Source: an uncultured Collinsella sp. (GTDB taxonomy: Bacteria > Actinomycetota > Coriobacteriia > Coriobacteriales > Coriobacteriaceae). From it: a stretch of DNA of 17,984 nucleotides. The stretch covers positions 1 to 17,984 of the forward strand of contig CAAELZ010000035.1 in assembly GCA_900756945.1 (NCBI GenBank), given 5' to 3'. This document shows, piece after piece, positions 7,204 through 15,985 of the stretch. The position numbers and the translations under genes are program-made. The notes beneath the pieces are model-generated. The model was not told the origin of the DNA, did no database searches, and was given only the letters and a program-made list of their open reading frames with translations. Position 1 is the first letter of the stretch; every line of letters starts with the position of its first letter.

Positions 7204-8103
7204 ATGAGCGAGAACGTGACGAACACCGCCGCGACTGCGTCCGACCAAGCCACCGCGCCCACCATCGAGATTGCAGCTCACGCCGGCACCTGCTACGGCG
7301 TGCAGCGCGCGCTCGACATGGCATTGGCCGCCGCGCCGCAGGCAGGGGAGAGCGCTCAGGTCCACACGCTGGGTCCGCTCATCCATAACCCCATCGTGGT
7401 GCGCGAGCTCGCCGAGGCAGGCGTCGGTCTGGCTGAGACCCTAGACGATGCCGCATCGGGCACCGTGATCATCCGCGCTCACGGCGTGGTGCCGCAGGTG
7501 ATCGATGCCGCTCGCGAGCGTGACCTTACTGTGGTCGACGCCACCTGCCCGTACGTGAAGAAGGTCCATGTGGCGGCCGAGCGCCTGGTGCGCGAGGGCT
7601 ACCGCGTGATCGTCGTGGGCGAGCCGGGTCACCCCGAAGTCGAGGGCATCCTGGGCCATGCCGGCGATGACGCGCAGGTCGTGAGCTGCGCTGCCGATGC
7701 GGACGCGCTGTCGCTCAAGGGTAAAGTGGGCTTGGTTGTGCAGACCACCCAGACTGCGCAGAACTTGGCCGAGGTCGTGGCTGCTATCACCCCGCGCGTG
7801 CAGGAGCTGCGCGTGATCAACACCATCTGCGCCGCCACGAGTGAGCGTCAACAGGCAGCAGCCACACTTGCCAACCGCTGCGACTGCATGGTCATCGTGG
7901 GCGGCAAGAACTCGGGCAACACCCGCCGCCTGGCGCAGATTTGCGCAGACGCCTGCGAGCGCACGTATCACATCGAGGAAGCTTCTGAGCTCCAAGCCGC
8001 GTGGTTTACCGACGCTCACCACATCGGCATCACCGCCGGAGCCTCCACCCCGCAAGAACACATCGAGCGCGCCGTCGAGCGCATCAAGGAGCTTTGCCGC
8101 TAA
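7204..8103 (+). CDS. ispH: 4-hydroxy-3-methylbut-2-enyl diphosphate reductase
   Basis: IspH carries out the last step of the MEP pathway, reducing HMBPP to isopentenyl and dimethylallyl diphosphate with an Fe-S cluster. The three conserved cluster cysteines are present: C30 (GTCYGVQRAL), C115 (VDATCPYVKKVH) and C209 (NTICAATSERQ). The GHPEVEG motif and the C-terminal ITAGASTP are also typical. The ATG at 7204 is 2 nt after the plsC stop and has only a weak ribosome-binding site; the frame extends upstream to a GTG at 7174, but that would overlap plsC and adds unconserved residues. The result is 299 residues. The N-terminus has a short Ala/Thr-rich extension before the conserved core begins near residue 20. 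Confidence 0.95.
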   Translation: MSENVTNTAATASDQATAPTIEIAAHAGTCYGVQRALDMALAAAPQAGESAQVHTLGPLIHNPIVVRELAEAGVGLAETLDDAASGTVIIRAHGVVPQVIDAARERDLTVVDATCPYVKKVHVAAERLVREGYRVIVVGEPGHPEVEGILGHAGDDAQVVSCAADADALSLKGKVGLVVQTTQTAQNLAEVVAAITPRVQELRVINTICAATSERQQAAATLANRCDCMVIVGGKNSGNTRRLAQICADACERTYHIEEASELQAAWFTDAHHIGITAGASTPQEHIERAVERIKELCR

Positions 8104-8105
8104 CC

Positions 8106-9548
8106 ATGGACCAGACCGTACCCGCATACGCCGCCGAGGTGGCCGATTACGGGCGCAGCCGCGACCCCGAGCCGGGTGAGGGCGCGCTCGTAAAGAACGT
8201 GCGTCCCGAATCGCCCGCGTGGGATGTGGGTATCGAGCCGGGCATGCGCGTGCTCACGGTCAACGGTGAGGCGCTCACCGACATGATCGTTTGGCTCTGG
8301 GAGGCCGACGATGATACCGTCGACCTCGAGGTTTTCGACCCGCGCGACGGCACCGTCACCCCCGTCGAGCTCGACCGCTTTCCCGGCGAGGATTGGGGTT
8401 TGGAGTTCGATGGCCCCATCTTCGACGGCATGCGTACCTGCGTCAACGCCTGCGTGTTCTGCTTTATGACCATGCTCCCCAAGGGCGGCCGCTCCACGCT
8501 CTATATTCGCGACGACGACTATCGCCTAAGCTTTTTGCAAGGCAACTTTGTCACGCTTACGAACCTCACCGACGAGGACGTGCAAAACGTCATCCAGCGC
8601 AACATGAGTCCCATGAACGTGTCGGTCCACGCTGTGAGCCCCGACGTCCGCCGTCGTATGATGGGCCGTAACGCCCAGCGAGGCATGGACGTACTCGAGA
8701 CCATCATGGCCGCCGGCATCGAGATTCACGCGCAGATCGTGTTGTGCCCCGGCATGAACGACGGCGAGGAGCTGGAAAAGACCCTGCGCTTTTGCGAGGA
8801 GCACGAGCAAATCACAAGCCTGGGCATTGTGCCGCTTGGTTTTACCAAACACCAAAACCGCTTTAGCTGGTCATACAGCGACAAGCCCGAACTGGCGCGC
8901 GAGACCATTGCCATGATCCGTCCCTACCAGGATCGTGCCTACGAACGCTTTGGCCGCCACACCTTCCAGATGAGCGACGAGTTCTATCTGGACGCCGGCA
9001 TCGATCCTCCCGAGGCAGACTTTTACGACGGCTATCCGCAGTACTACGACGGCATCGGCATGATCCGCTCGTATCTGGACGAGACCGACGACGTGCTGAC
9101 TACCGATGCCGAGCGACTGGCCCGCGTCCGCGAGGCCATCGCCGCCCGTGGCCAGCACCTGATGTGCCTCTCGGGCGCCAGCGCGCGAGACACCGTGGCA
9201 CGCTTTTTGGAGTCGCCGCATGGTCTCGGCGGCACCGTCACAGCCATCAAGAACCGCTACTTTGGCGGCAACGTGGACGTGACCGGCCTCATCGTCGCGT
9301 GTGACATTCTGGAGCAGCTGCCCCAAGATCTGTCGGGGGTTATGCTCTTTGTGCCTAAGCTCATGTTCAACGCTGACGGCATGACGCTTGACGAGTATCA
9401 TCGTGACGATTTACTCGCAAGCCTTACCAGTCGCGGCGCCGAGGTTCATGTGGTGTCGACCATGCCGCATGAGCTGCTCGATACCCTGGAGCACATCCTT
9501 GGCATTGTGCCTGCCGACTCTACTAATTCCGCTGACCCTACCCATTAA
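8106..9548 (+). CDS. PDZ / radical SAM / DUF512 protein of unknown function
   Basis: The 480-residue protein belongs to the DUF512 family of predicted Fe-S oxidoreductases. An N-terminal PDZ-like region (about 20-75; ALVKNVRPESPAWDVGIEPG) is followed by a radical-SAM-like core with CX3CX2C: C112, C116 and C119 (TCVNACVFC), then NVSVHAVSPDVRRRMMG and QIVLCPGMNDG. The C-terminal half (DEFYLDAG, then YFGGNVDVTGL) fits DUF512. The family is conserved in several Gram-positive and cyanobacterial groups, often near der, but its reaction is unknown to me. The ATG is 2 nt after the ispH stop, with AAGGAG about 12 nt upstream; der begins 10 nt after its stop, so it is co-transcribed with both. The CX3CX2C motif predicts a 4Fe-4S cluster and use of S-adenosylmethionine. 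Confidence 0.88.
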   Translation: MDQTVPAYAAEVADYGRSRDPEPGEGALVKNVRPESPAWDVGIEPGMRVLTVNGEALTDMIVWLWEADDDTVDLEVFDPRDGTVTPVELDRFPGEDWGLEFDGPIFDGMRTCVNACVFCFMTMLPKGGRSTLYIRDDDYRLSFLQGNFVTLTNLTDEDVQNVIQRNMSPMNVSVHAVSPDVRRRMMGRNAQRGMDVLETIMAAGIEIHAQIVLCPGMNDGEELEKTLRFCEEHEQITSLGIVPLGFTKHQNRFSWSYSDKPELARETIAMIRPYQDRAYERFGRHTFQMSDEFYLDAGIDPPEADFYDGYPQYYDGIGMIRSYLDETDDVLTTDAERLARVREAIAARGQHLMCLSGASARDTVARFLESPHGLGGTVTAIKNRYFGGNVDVTGLIVACDILEQLPQDLSGVMLFVPKLMFNADGMTLDEYHRDDLLASLTSRGAEVHVVSTMPHELLDTLEHILGIVPADSTNSADPTH

Positions 9549-9558
9549 AGGAGAGCAG

Positions 9559-10893
9559 ATGAAACCTATCGTCGCCGTCGTCGGACGCCCCAACGTGGGC
9601 AAGTCCACGCTCGTTAACCGCCTGGCCCAGACCTCGGACGCCATCGTCCACGAGTCTCGCGGCGTCACTCGCGACCGCTCGTATCACACGGCCGATTGGA
9701 ACGGCCGCGAGTTCACCATCGTCGACACGGGCGGTATCGAGCCGCTCAAGAGCGACGACGTCTTTGCCACGTCCATCCGCGACCAGGCGCTCGCCGCCGC
9801 CGAGGAAGCCGCCGTCATCCTGTTTGTGGTCGATGGCCGCACCGGCGTCACCGAGGAGGACGAGTCGGTCGCCCGCATGCTCAAGCGCTGCGACAAGCCG
9901 GTCTTTCTGCTGGTGAACAAGCTCGACAACCCCGATCGCGAAAACGACAGCATCTGGGAGTTCTATTCGCTCGGCATCGGTGAGCCCACGCCGCTCTCGG
10001 CCCTGCATGGTCATGGCACGGGCGACCTGCTCGACGATATCGTGGCCCTGCTTCCGGAGGAAGAGGACGAGGTCGCCGACGAGTTCCCCGATGCGCTGAA
10101 CGTGGCCATCATCGGCCGCCCCAACGCCGGTAAGTCCTCGCTGTTCAACCGCATCCTGGGCGCCGACCGCTCTATCGTGTCCAACATTGCCGGCACCACG
10201 CGCGACGCCATCGACACCGTCGTGGAGCGCAACGGCAAGCACTACCGCATGGTTGACACCGCGGGTATTCGCAAGAAGAGCACCGTGTACGAGAACATCG
10301 AGTACTACTCGATGGTCCGCGGCCTGCGCGCCATCGATCGCGCCGACGTGGCACTGCTCGTCGTCGACGCCTCTGTGGGCGTCACCGAGCAGGACCAGAA
10401 GGTCATGGGCTTGGCCATCGAGCGCGGCTGTGCCATCGTTGTGCTGCTCAACAAGTGGGACCTGCTCGACGACGACCGTAAGCGCGAGGCCTGCATGGAG
10501 ACCATCGACCGCCGTCTGGGCGTCATGGCTCCCTGGGCCCAGTACCTGCGCATCTCTGCCCTCACTGGCCGCAGCGTCGAGAAGATCTGGGCGATGGTCG
10601 ACGCAGCCGAGAAGACGCGTTCGCAAAAGATCAGCACCTCGCGCCTCAACACGTTCCTCACCGACCTACGTGAGTTCGGCCACACCGTGGTGGACGGCAA
10701 GCGCCGCCTGCGCATGCACTACGTGACTCAGACGGGCGTCAATCCGCCGACGTTCACATTCTTCGTCAACCACAGCGATCTGGTCAACGACACCTACCAG
10801 CGCTACGTGGAGAACCGCATGCGCTCGACCTTCGATTTTGCCGGCACGCCCATTCGACTCTTCTTTAGGAAGAAGGAACAAAAGGATGCATAA
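9559..10893 (+). CDS. der: Ribosome biogenesis GTPase Der (EngA)
   Basis: Der is an essential double GTPase needed for 50S subunit maturation. Both G domains are complete: domain 1 has G1 GRPNVGKST (9-17), G3 DTGG (56-59) and G4 NKLD (120-123); domain 2 has GRPNAGKSS (186-194), DTAG (233-236) and NKWD (298-301). The C-terminal 100 residues match the KH-like domain (INPPTFTFFVN-type motif, here VNPPTFTFFVN). The length of 444 residues is usual. The frame is open upstream to 9388, but ATG 9559 is preceded by AAAGGAG and begins with the conserved MKPIVAVVGRPN. The gene overlaps plsY by 8 nt. Confidence 0.97.
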   Translation: MKPIVAVVGRPNVGKSTLVNRLAQTSDAIVHESRGVTRDRSYHTADWNGREFTIVDTGGIEPLKSDDVFATSIRDQALAAAEEAAVILFVVDGRTGVTEEDESVARMLKRCDKPVFLLVNKLDNPDRENDSIWEFYSLGIGEPTPLSALHGHGTGDLLDDIVALLPEEEDEVADEFPDALNVAIIGRPNAGKSSLFNRILGADRSIVSNIAGTTRDAIDTVVERNGKHYRMVDTAGIRKKSTVYENIEYYSMVRGLRAIDRADVALLVVDASVGVTEQDQKVMGLAIERGCAIVVLLNKWDLLDDDRKREACMETIDRRLGVMAPWAQYLRISALTGRSVEKIWAMVDAAEKTRSQKISTSRLNTFLTDLREFGHTVVDGKRRLRMHYVTQTGVNPPTFTFFVNHSDLVNDTYQRYVENRMRSTFDFAGTPIRLFFRKKEQKDA

Positions 10894-11569
10894 TCCGATT
10901 CTGCTGACCGCCATCTGCGCCGTGGTCTCGTTCTTTATCGGAGCGATTCCGTTTGGCCTGATCCTGGGCCGCGTGTTCAACCACACGGACATTCGCAAGG
11001 CGGGCTCCGGCAACATCGGCACCACCAACGCCCTGCGCGTGGCCGGCCCCAAGGTGGCCGCGCTCACCCTGCTGCTCGACTGCCTCAAGGGCGCCATCTG
11101 CGTCCTTATCGCGCGTCCGCTCATTGCCGACTTGGGCTATGGCTTCCCCGTAAGCATCATGGCGCCCGGAGCCCCCGGCGATTGGATGCTCGGCGTCATT
11201 TGCCTAGCAGCGGTGTGGGGCCATATCTTCTCGCCCTACCTTAACTTCCACGGCGGCAAGGGTATCGCGGTTGGCCTGGGCGTCATCCTCGCCTGGTACT
11301 GGCCTATTGGCCTGTCGCTGCTCGGCATGTTTATCGTAGCCGTCGCCATCACCAAGTATGTGTCGGTGGGCTCGCTTGCCGCTGCCATCGGTCTTCCCAT
11401 CGCTGCTTGCGCGGTCTTTCCGTACAGCAGCCTGGGACTTAAGTTTTGCATGGCGATGATCGGCATCACCGTGGTGTGGGCCCATCGCGCGAACATCAAA
11501 AAGCTCACGTGCGGTAAGGAGTCCAAGCTCTCGTTTACCAAGCGCGTCACCGAGCCCGACGATAAGTAG
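10886..11569 (+). CDS. plsY: Acyl-phosphate:glycerol-3-phosphate acyltransferase PlsY
   Basis: PlsY is a polytopic membrane enzyme that transfers an acyl group from acyl-phosphate to glycerol-3-phosphate, the first acylation in phospholipid synthesis. Several hydrophobic helices are visible, with the signature AGSGNIGTTN (39-48) after the first helix and HGGKG (122-126) in the second motif. At 227 residues it is slightly longer than many homologues because of a charged C-terminal tail (KESKLSF and following). The ATG at 10886 overlaps the end of der by 8 nt, with AAGGAACAAAAGG upstream. gpsA, which makes the substrate, follows after 9 nt; this plsY-gpsA order is common. The acyl-phosphate producer PlsX is not in the window. 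Confidence 0.95.
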   Translation: MHNPILLTAICAVVSFFIGAIPFGLILGRVFNHTDIRKAGSGNIGTTNALRVAGPKVAALTLLLDCLKGAICVLIARPLIADLGYGFPVSIMAPGAPGDWMLGVICLAAVWGHIFSPYLNFHGGKGIAVGLGVILAWYWPIGLSLLGMFIVAVAITKYVSVGSLAAAIGLPIAACAVFPYSSLGLKFCMAMIGITVVWAHRANIKKLTCGKESKLSFTKRVTEPDDK

Positions 11570-11578
11570 GAGAGAGTC

Positions 11579-12586
11579 ATGAATGTTGCGCTGATTGGCT
11601 CCGGCTCCTGGGGAACCGCCGTCGCCGGCCTCGCCGCCGAGCGAGCCGAGCGCGTGACCATGTGGGCCCATAGCGAGCAGACGGCCACCGGCATCAATGC
11701 CGAGCACCGCAATCCCCGGTATCTGGTGGACTACGAGGTGCCCGGCAACGTTGTCGCCGCCACGGACCTGTCGCAGGCGCTCGACGGCGCCGAGGCCATC
11801 ATCTTTGCCGTGCCCTCCACGCACCTGCGCAGCGTATGCCATCAGGCAGCACCCTTCATCGCCGCCGACACCCCGGCACTCTGCCTCACCAAGGGTATTG
11901 AGCCCGAATCCGGCCTGCTTATGAGCGAGGTCATCGCCAGTGAGATCGGCAACGAGTCGCGTGTCGCGGCGCTCTCGGGCCCCAACCATGCCGAGGAGAT
12001 CTGCCGCGGCGGGCTTTCTGCCGCCGTCATCGCCAGCAAAGATCCGCAGGTAGGGGAGACCTTTAAGGACCTGCTCCTATCTACGGCCTTCCGCATCTAC
12101 CTGTCGCAGGACATGACCGGCGTCGAGGTTTGCGGCGCCATGAAAAACGTCATCGCCATCGTGTGCGGCATCTCCGCCGGCTCGGGCGCGGGCGACAACA
12201 CGCTTGCCCTTATCATGACGCGCGGCCTGGCCGAGATCAGCCGTCTAGTGCACGCCCGCGGCGGTCAAGCCATGACCTGCATGGGTCTTGCCGGCATGGG
12301 CGACCTCATTGCCACCTGCACCTCCGAGCATTCGCGCAACCGCACCTTTGGCTACGAGTTTGCCCACGGTGTTTCGCTCGACGAGTACCAAGCGCGCACG
12401 CATATGGTGGTGGAGGGCGCCGTCGCGGCCCGCAGCGTCAGCGAGCTCGCCCGTTCACTGGGCGTTGACATTCCGCTCACCTTTGCCGTGGAGCAAACGC
12501 TCTACAACGGTGTTACTTTGGATAGGGCGCTCGAGATTCTTACCGACCGCGTACCCTCCCAAGAGTTCTACGGACTCACCGACTAG
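11579..12586 (+). CDS. gpsA: NAD(P)-dependent glycerol-3-phosphate dehydrogenase
   Basis: GpsA reduces dihydroxyacetone phosphate to sn-glycerol-3-phosphate for phospholipid synthesis. The N-terminal Rossmann motif is GSGSWGTA (7-14), followed by the expected FAVPS(T)HLR and LSGPNHAEE segments. K189 in VCGAMKNVIAI is the conserved catalytic lysine, and GLAGMGDLIATCTS matches the substrate-binding region. The length of 335 residues is normal. The ribosome-binding site AGGAGAGA begins at the plsY stop codon, so the two genes are coupled. The C-terminal half (VEGAVAARSV, then DIPLTFAVEQ) is typical of the family. Confidence 0.97.
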   Translation: MNVALIGSGSWGTAVAGLAAERAERVTMWAHSEQTATGINAEHRNPRYLVDYEVPGNVVAATDLSQALDGAEAIIFAVPSTHLRSVCHQAAPFIAADTPALCLTKGIEPESGLLMSEVIASEIGNESRVAALSGPNHAEEICRGGLSAAVIASKDPQVGETFKDLLLSTAFRIYLSQDMTGVEVCGAMKNVIAIVCGISAGSGAGDNTLALIMTRGLAEISRLVHARGGQAMTCMGLAGMGDLIATCTSEHSRNRTFGYEFAHGVSLDEYQARTHMVVEGAVAARSVSELARSLGVDIPLTFAVEQTLYNGVTLDRALEILTDRVPSQEFYGLTD

Positions 12587-12604
12587 TGCAGAAAGGCTAC
12601 TACC

Positions 12605-13276
12605 ATGGGTTCCATTAAAATCGCTCCGTCCGTCCTCTCGGCCGACATGGCCAACCTCAAGGGCGAACTCGACAAGATCGCCGGTGCCGACTACGTGCAC
12701 TTCGACGTAATGGACGGCCACTTTACCGGCAACCTCACCTTTGGCGTTGACATCCTCAAGGCCGTCAAGCGTTCCACCGACGTGCCGGTCGACGCGCACC
12801 TCATGGTGTCGAACCCCGACGAGACGGTCGATTGGTACGCCGACGCCGGTGCCGATATGATCACGGTACACTACGAGGCCTCCACGCACCTGCACCGCAC
12901 GCTCACCCATCTACAGCAGCGCGGCATCAAGGCCGGCGTGGTGCTCAACCCCGCCACCCCCGTGTGCGTGCTCGAGAGCATCATCGACGTTGTCGATATG
13001 GTGCTACTGATGAGCGTGAACCCCGGCTTTGGCGGCCAGAGCTTTATTCCCGGTACCATTGCCAAACTGCACGAGCTCAAGGCCATGTGCGAGCGCTACG
13101 GCGTGTCGCCCATGATCGAGGTCGACGGCGGCATCTCTTCCAAGAACATCGCCGAGGTCGTCAAGGCCGGCGCCAACGTGCTCGTGGCCGGTTCTGCCGT
13201 ATTTAAGTCCGAAGATCCCGCTGCCGAGGTTGCGCTGCTGCAGAAGCTGGGCAACGAGGCCGCACAGGAGGCATAA
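12605..13276 (+). CDS. rpe: Ribulose-phosphate 3-epimerase
   Basis: Rpe interconverts ribulose-5-phosphate and xylulose-5-phosphate in the pentose phosphate pathway. The 223-residue TIM-barrel protein starts IKIAPSVLSADMANL, and its metal-binding and catalytic residues are all present: H32 and D34 (VHFDVMDG), H65 (VDAHLMV) and D174 (EVDGGI). MSVNPGFGGQ matches the phosphate-binding loop. An 18-nt gap with GAAAGG separates it from gpsA. It is the only sugar-phosphate gene in the run; the functional link to its neighbours is not obvious. Confidence 0.97.
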   Translation: MGSIKIAPSVLSADMANLKGELDKIAGADYVHFDVMDGHFTGNLTFGVDILKAVKRSTDVPVDAHLMVSNPDETVDWYADAGADMITVHYEASTHLHRTLTHLQQRGIKAGVVLNPATPVCVLESIIDVVDMVLLMSVNPGFGGQSFIPGTIAKLHELKAMCERYGVSPMIEVDGGISSKNIAEVVKAGANVLVAGSAVFKSEDPAAEVALLQKLGNEAAQEA

Positions 13277-13282
13277 ACCCTT

Positions 13283-14461
13283 ATGACCGCAGGTCAAAAC
13301 CGCATACCCGTGAATCTTGACTATGCCGCCTCGACGCCAATGCGCGCCGAGGCGCTCCTTGCGCAGCGCGAGTACGACGACAGCGAGCTTGCCGGCGTCA
13401 ACCCCAACTCGCTGCATTCGCTCGGCCGCAAGGCTGCCGCGCGTCTGGAGGTTGCACGTCGCGAGATTGCCCGCAGCTTTGGTGCGCGCGTCCGCCCGTC
13501 CGAGATCATTTTGACCAACGGCGGCACCGAGGCAAACCAGCTGGCGCTCCTCGGACTTGCCGAGGGCGCTCGTCAGCGCGATCGCAAGCGCGACCGTGTC
13601 ATCGTGTCGGCGATTGAGCATGATTCGATTCTGGACAACCTGCCGCTGCTGCGTGCCGCCGGCTTTACCGTCGACCTGGTGCAGCCCTGCCGCATGGGCT
13701 ACATTGAGCCTGCCACGCTTGTCGAGCTGCTAGGCGACGACGTGGCGCTCGTGAGCATCATGGTTGCCAACAACGAGACCGGCGTGGTGCAGCCCATCCG
13801 CGAGCTTGCCGCGGCCACGCATACCGTTGGCGCCCTGTTCCACACCGATGCCATCCAGGGGTATCTGCATATTCCGCTCGATGTCACCGAGCTGGGAGTT
13901 GACGCCATGACCGTTGCCGCGCACAAGATCGGTGGCCCCGTGGCATCCGGCGCGCTCTACCTTAAGAACCGCACGCCGCTGCGCCCGCGCATCTTTGGCG
14001 GCGGACAGGAAGCCGGACGTCGTGCCGGCACGCAGGACCTGCGCACGCAGCTGGCCTTTGCCGCTGCCGCCTCGTCTCTGACGCCCCATGTGGCTCAGGA
14101 GCGCGCGAAGCTGCAAGCCCTTTCCGACAAGCTCTACGCCACGCTTACGGCTCATCCGCGAATTCATGCCACCATGGGCGACTACGCACAGGCCGATCGC
14201 CTGCCGGGCATGGTGTCGATCTACGTTGATGGCATGGACTCCGAGGAGCTCATCGTCAAGCTCGATGCCGCCGGCTTTGAGGTTTCGGCCGGCTCGGCGT
14301 GCTCGAGCGGCAGCATGGACCCGAGCCATGTGCTCAGCGCCATGGGCATTGGTCGCGAGCAGGCACTAGGTGCACTGCGCATTTCCTTTGACGACCGCGT
14401 GAATCCGGACGATCTGGACGAGTTTGCCCAGACGCTGCTCTCGATCGCAGGTGCCGCATGA
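13283..14461 (+). CDS. NifS/IscS-type cysteine desulfurase
   Basis: A PLP-dependent class V aminotransferase-fold enzyme that releases sulfur from cysteine for Fe-S clusters, thiolated tRNA or other sulfur uses. LDYAASTPM and LTNGGTEANQLAL are the N-terminal signatures; K215 in AAHKIGGP is the PLP lysine; C340 in SAGSACSSGS is the persulfide cysteine on the flexible loop of group I (IscS/NifS) enzymes. The length of 392 residues is standard. AGGAGG lies 11 nt before the ATG, within the end of rpe. The gene overlaps the Nif3-family gene by ATGA. No IscU-type scaffold or tRNA-thiolation gene is nearby in the window, so I give no specific symbol. Confidence 0.92.
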   Translation: MTAGQNRIPVNLDYAASTPMRAEALLAQREYDDSELAGVNPNSLHSLGRKAAARLEVARREIARSFGARVRPSEIILTNGGTEANQLALLGLAEGARQRDRKRDRVIVSAIEHDSILDNLPLLRAAGFTVDLVQPCRMGYIEPATLVELLGDDVALVSIMVANNETGVVQPIRELAAATHTVGALFHTDAIQGYLHIPLDVTELGVDAMTVAAHKIGGPVASGALYLKNRTPLRPRIFGGGQEAGRRAGTQDLRTQLAFAAAASSLTPHVAQERAKLQALSDKLYATLTAHPRIHATMGDYAQADRLPGMVSIYVDGMDSEELIVKLDAAGFEVSAGSACSSGSMDPSHVLSAMGIGREQALGALRISFDDRVNPDDLDEFAQTLLSIAGAA

Positions 14462-15267
14462 TCGTCGCCGAGCTCGAGCGCGCGCTACTGGCACGCTATC
14501 CCAAGACGGACACCGAGCCCTGGGACCACGTAGGACTCTCCGTTGGCGATCCGGCCGCGGAGATCACCGGCGTTGCCTGCGCACTCGATGCGACTGAGGC
14601 TAATGTTCGCCGCGCCCAAGAAGCAAGCGCCAACGTGCTGCTGACGCATCATCCCATATACATCAAGGCACCCGAGGCCTTTTGTCCGGCGGATGCCACA
14701 CGACCCCAGTGCAGTGCGGCCCTCTACGAGGCTGCCCGCTGCGGGGTGAGCATTATCTCGCTCCACACCAACCTGGACCGCTCGCACGAAGCCCATGTCT
14801 GCCTGAGCAAGCTGCTGGGTGCCGCACCCGTGAGCTCACTGGAGCACGTGGACGACCCCGAGGCCACCGGCCTGGGCGCACTTGCAACGCTCAACGACCC
14901 GTGCACGCTGCGCGATCTTGCCACCCGTGCTGCCACGGCCTTTGGCAGCGACCCGCGTGTGTGGGGCAAAGCTGATCGCCCGTGCCGCACCGTCGCCATT
15001 TTGGGCGGCTCCCTGGGCGACTTCGGAGAGCTCGCCATCGCCGCGGGCGCAGATGTTGTCGTGACGGGCGAGGCGGGCTACCACGTGGCACAGGACCTTG
15101 CCTTGCGCGGGCTGCCGGTGATCTTGCTCGGCCACGACCGCTCCGAGGAGCCGTTCGTTGATATATTGATGAACTCTGCAGTTGACGCCGGGGTCGACCC
15201 CCGTCATGCGATTAAAATACTGAACCCTTGCCAATGGTGGACTGTGACAAAAGGAGAGAACTTATGA
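14458..15267 (+). CDS. Nif3-family dinuclear metal centre protein
   Basis: Nif3-like proteins form hexamers with a two-metal site in each subunit; they are sometimes annotated as GTP cyclohydrolase I type 2, but their true role is unsettled. The likely ligands are all visible: H64 and H65 (LLTHHP), D107 (HTNLDRS), H226 and E230 (GHDRSEE). WDHVGLSVGDP near the N-terminus corresponds to the family's WDNVGLQVG. The 269-residue length is normal. The start overlaps the desulfurase stop (ATGA) and the end overlaps the zinc-ribbon gene in the same way, so translation of the three is probably coupled. Nif3 next to a coiled-coil zinc-ribbon protein is a recurrent bacterial pairing. Confidence 0.9.
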   Translation: MIVAELERALLARYPKTDTEPWDHVGLSVGDPAAEITGVACALDATEANVRRAQEASANVLLTHHPIYIKAPEAFCPADATRPQCSAALYEAARCGVSIISLHTNLDRSHEAHVCLSKLLGAAPVSSLEHVDDPEATGLGALATLNDPCTLRDLATRAATAFGSDPRVWGKADRPCRTVAILGGSLGDFGELAIAAGADVVVTGEAGYHVAQDLALRGLPVILLGHDRSEEPFVDILMNSAVDAGVDPRHAIKILNPCQWWTVTKGENL

Positions 15268-15983
15268 GCGCCGGCGCTACGCTACTCAAGCTGCAACAGA
15301 TCGATTTGGAGCTCGCCCGCAACAAGAGCGAACTTGCCAATATGCCGGAGCTCAAGGAGCTCGCTTCCAAGCGCAAGACCTACGTTAAGCTCAAGGCCGA
15401 AATGACCAAGCTCTACGCCCAACGCAAGGACCTGGATATTGAGCTCGACGATCTCAACACCACCGAGATCCAGACCAATAACGCCATCGAGGCCGCTAAG
15501 AAGCGCCACGTTGACGGCTCCGACTACCGCGAGGTACAGGACCTGGAAAACGAGCTCGCCACCCTGGCCAAGCGCCTGGACAAGATTGAGCACACCCGCA
15601 AGGATGTCGTTGTCGCCCACAAAGAGGCGCTCGACCGCGAGACCCGCGCGCAGGCCATCATCGCCAAGTTCGAGGAGGGCGTGAAGGCCGATACCAAGGC
15701 CGCCCGCGCCAAGGCTGCCGACCTGCAGGCTCAGATCGAAGCCGCCACTAAGGAGCGCACCGCTCTTGCCGCCACGCTGCCGGCCAACGTGCTCACCGAC
15801 TACGAGCGTCTGCTCAAGCAGTTCCGCGGCTTGGCCGTCGAGACCATCCAGGGCAACATCCCCACGGTCTGCCACACCGCGCTGCAGGCATCGTCCATGA
15901 GCGACCTCAACCACGACGGTAGCGAGATTACGCACTGTCCGTACTGCCACCGCCTCCTGGTGCTCCCGAGCAAGGAAGCCTAG
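15264..15983 (+). CDS. Coiled-coil zinc-ribbon protein (C4-type, DUF164 family)
   Basis: The 239-residue protein has a long N-terminal coiled coil (about 5-185, rich in Lys, Glu, Leu and Ala) and a C-terminal zinc-ribbon-like end, the layout of the DUF164/C4-type zinc ribbon family. The second knuckle is intact: C225 and C228 in THCPYCHRLLVLP. The first knuckle has only C203 (TVCHTALQ), while the family's usual CxxC has two cysteines; P200 occupies the expected earlier position and H204 follows. The ATG at 15264 has AAAGGAG upstream and overlaps the Nif3 stop as ATGA; the frame is open to 15228 but without a ribosome-binding site. coaBC starts 2 nt after its stop. The function of the family is poorly defined; nucleic-acid or ribosome-related roles have been proposed. 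Confidence 0.88.
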   Translation: MSAGATLLKLQQIDLELARNKSELANMPELKELASKRKTYVKLKAEMTKLYAQRKDLDIELDDLNTTEIQTNNAIEAAKKRHVDGSDYREVQDLENELATLAKRLDKIEHTRKDVVVAHKEALDRETRAQAIIAKFEEGVKADTKAARAKAADLQAQIEAATKERTALAATLPANVLTDYERLLKQFRGLAVETIQGNIPTVCHTALQASSMSDLNHDGSEITHCPYCHRLLVLPSKEA

Positions 15984-15985
15984 CG

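Noticed and set aside
5759..7324. 521-codon open frame on the minus strand opposite cmk and plsC
   Set aside because: It lies fully antisense to two clear genes. High third-position GC in the plus genes depletes stops on the opposite strand; the translation is Ala/Gly/Leu/His-rich with no motifs.
9388..9558. Upstream extension of Der
   Set aside because: It overlaps the end of the DUF512 gene in another frame; ATG 9559 has AAAGGAG and starts the conserved Der sequence.
9538..10626. 362-codon minus-strand frame opposite der
   Set aside because: Antisense shadow of der, with no recognisable motifs or ribosome-binding site.
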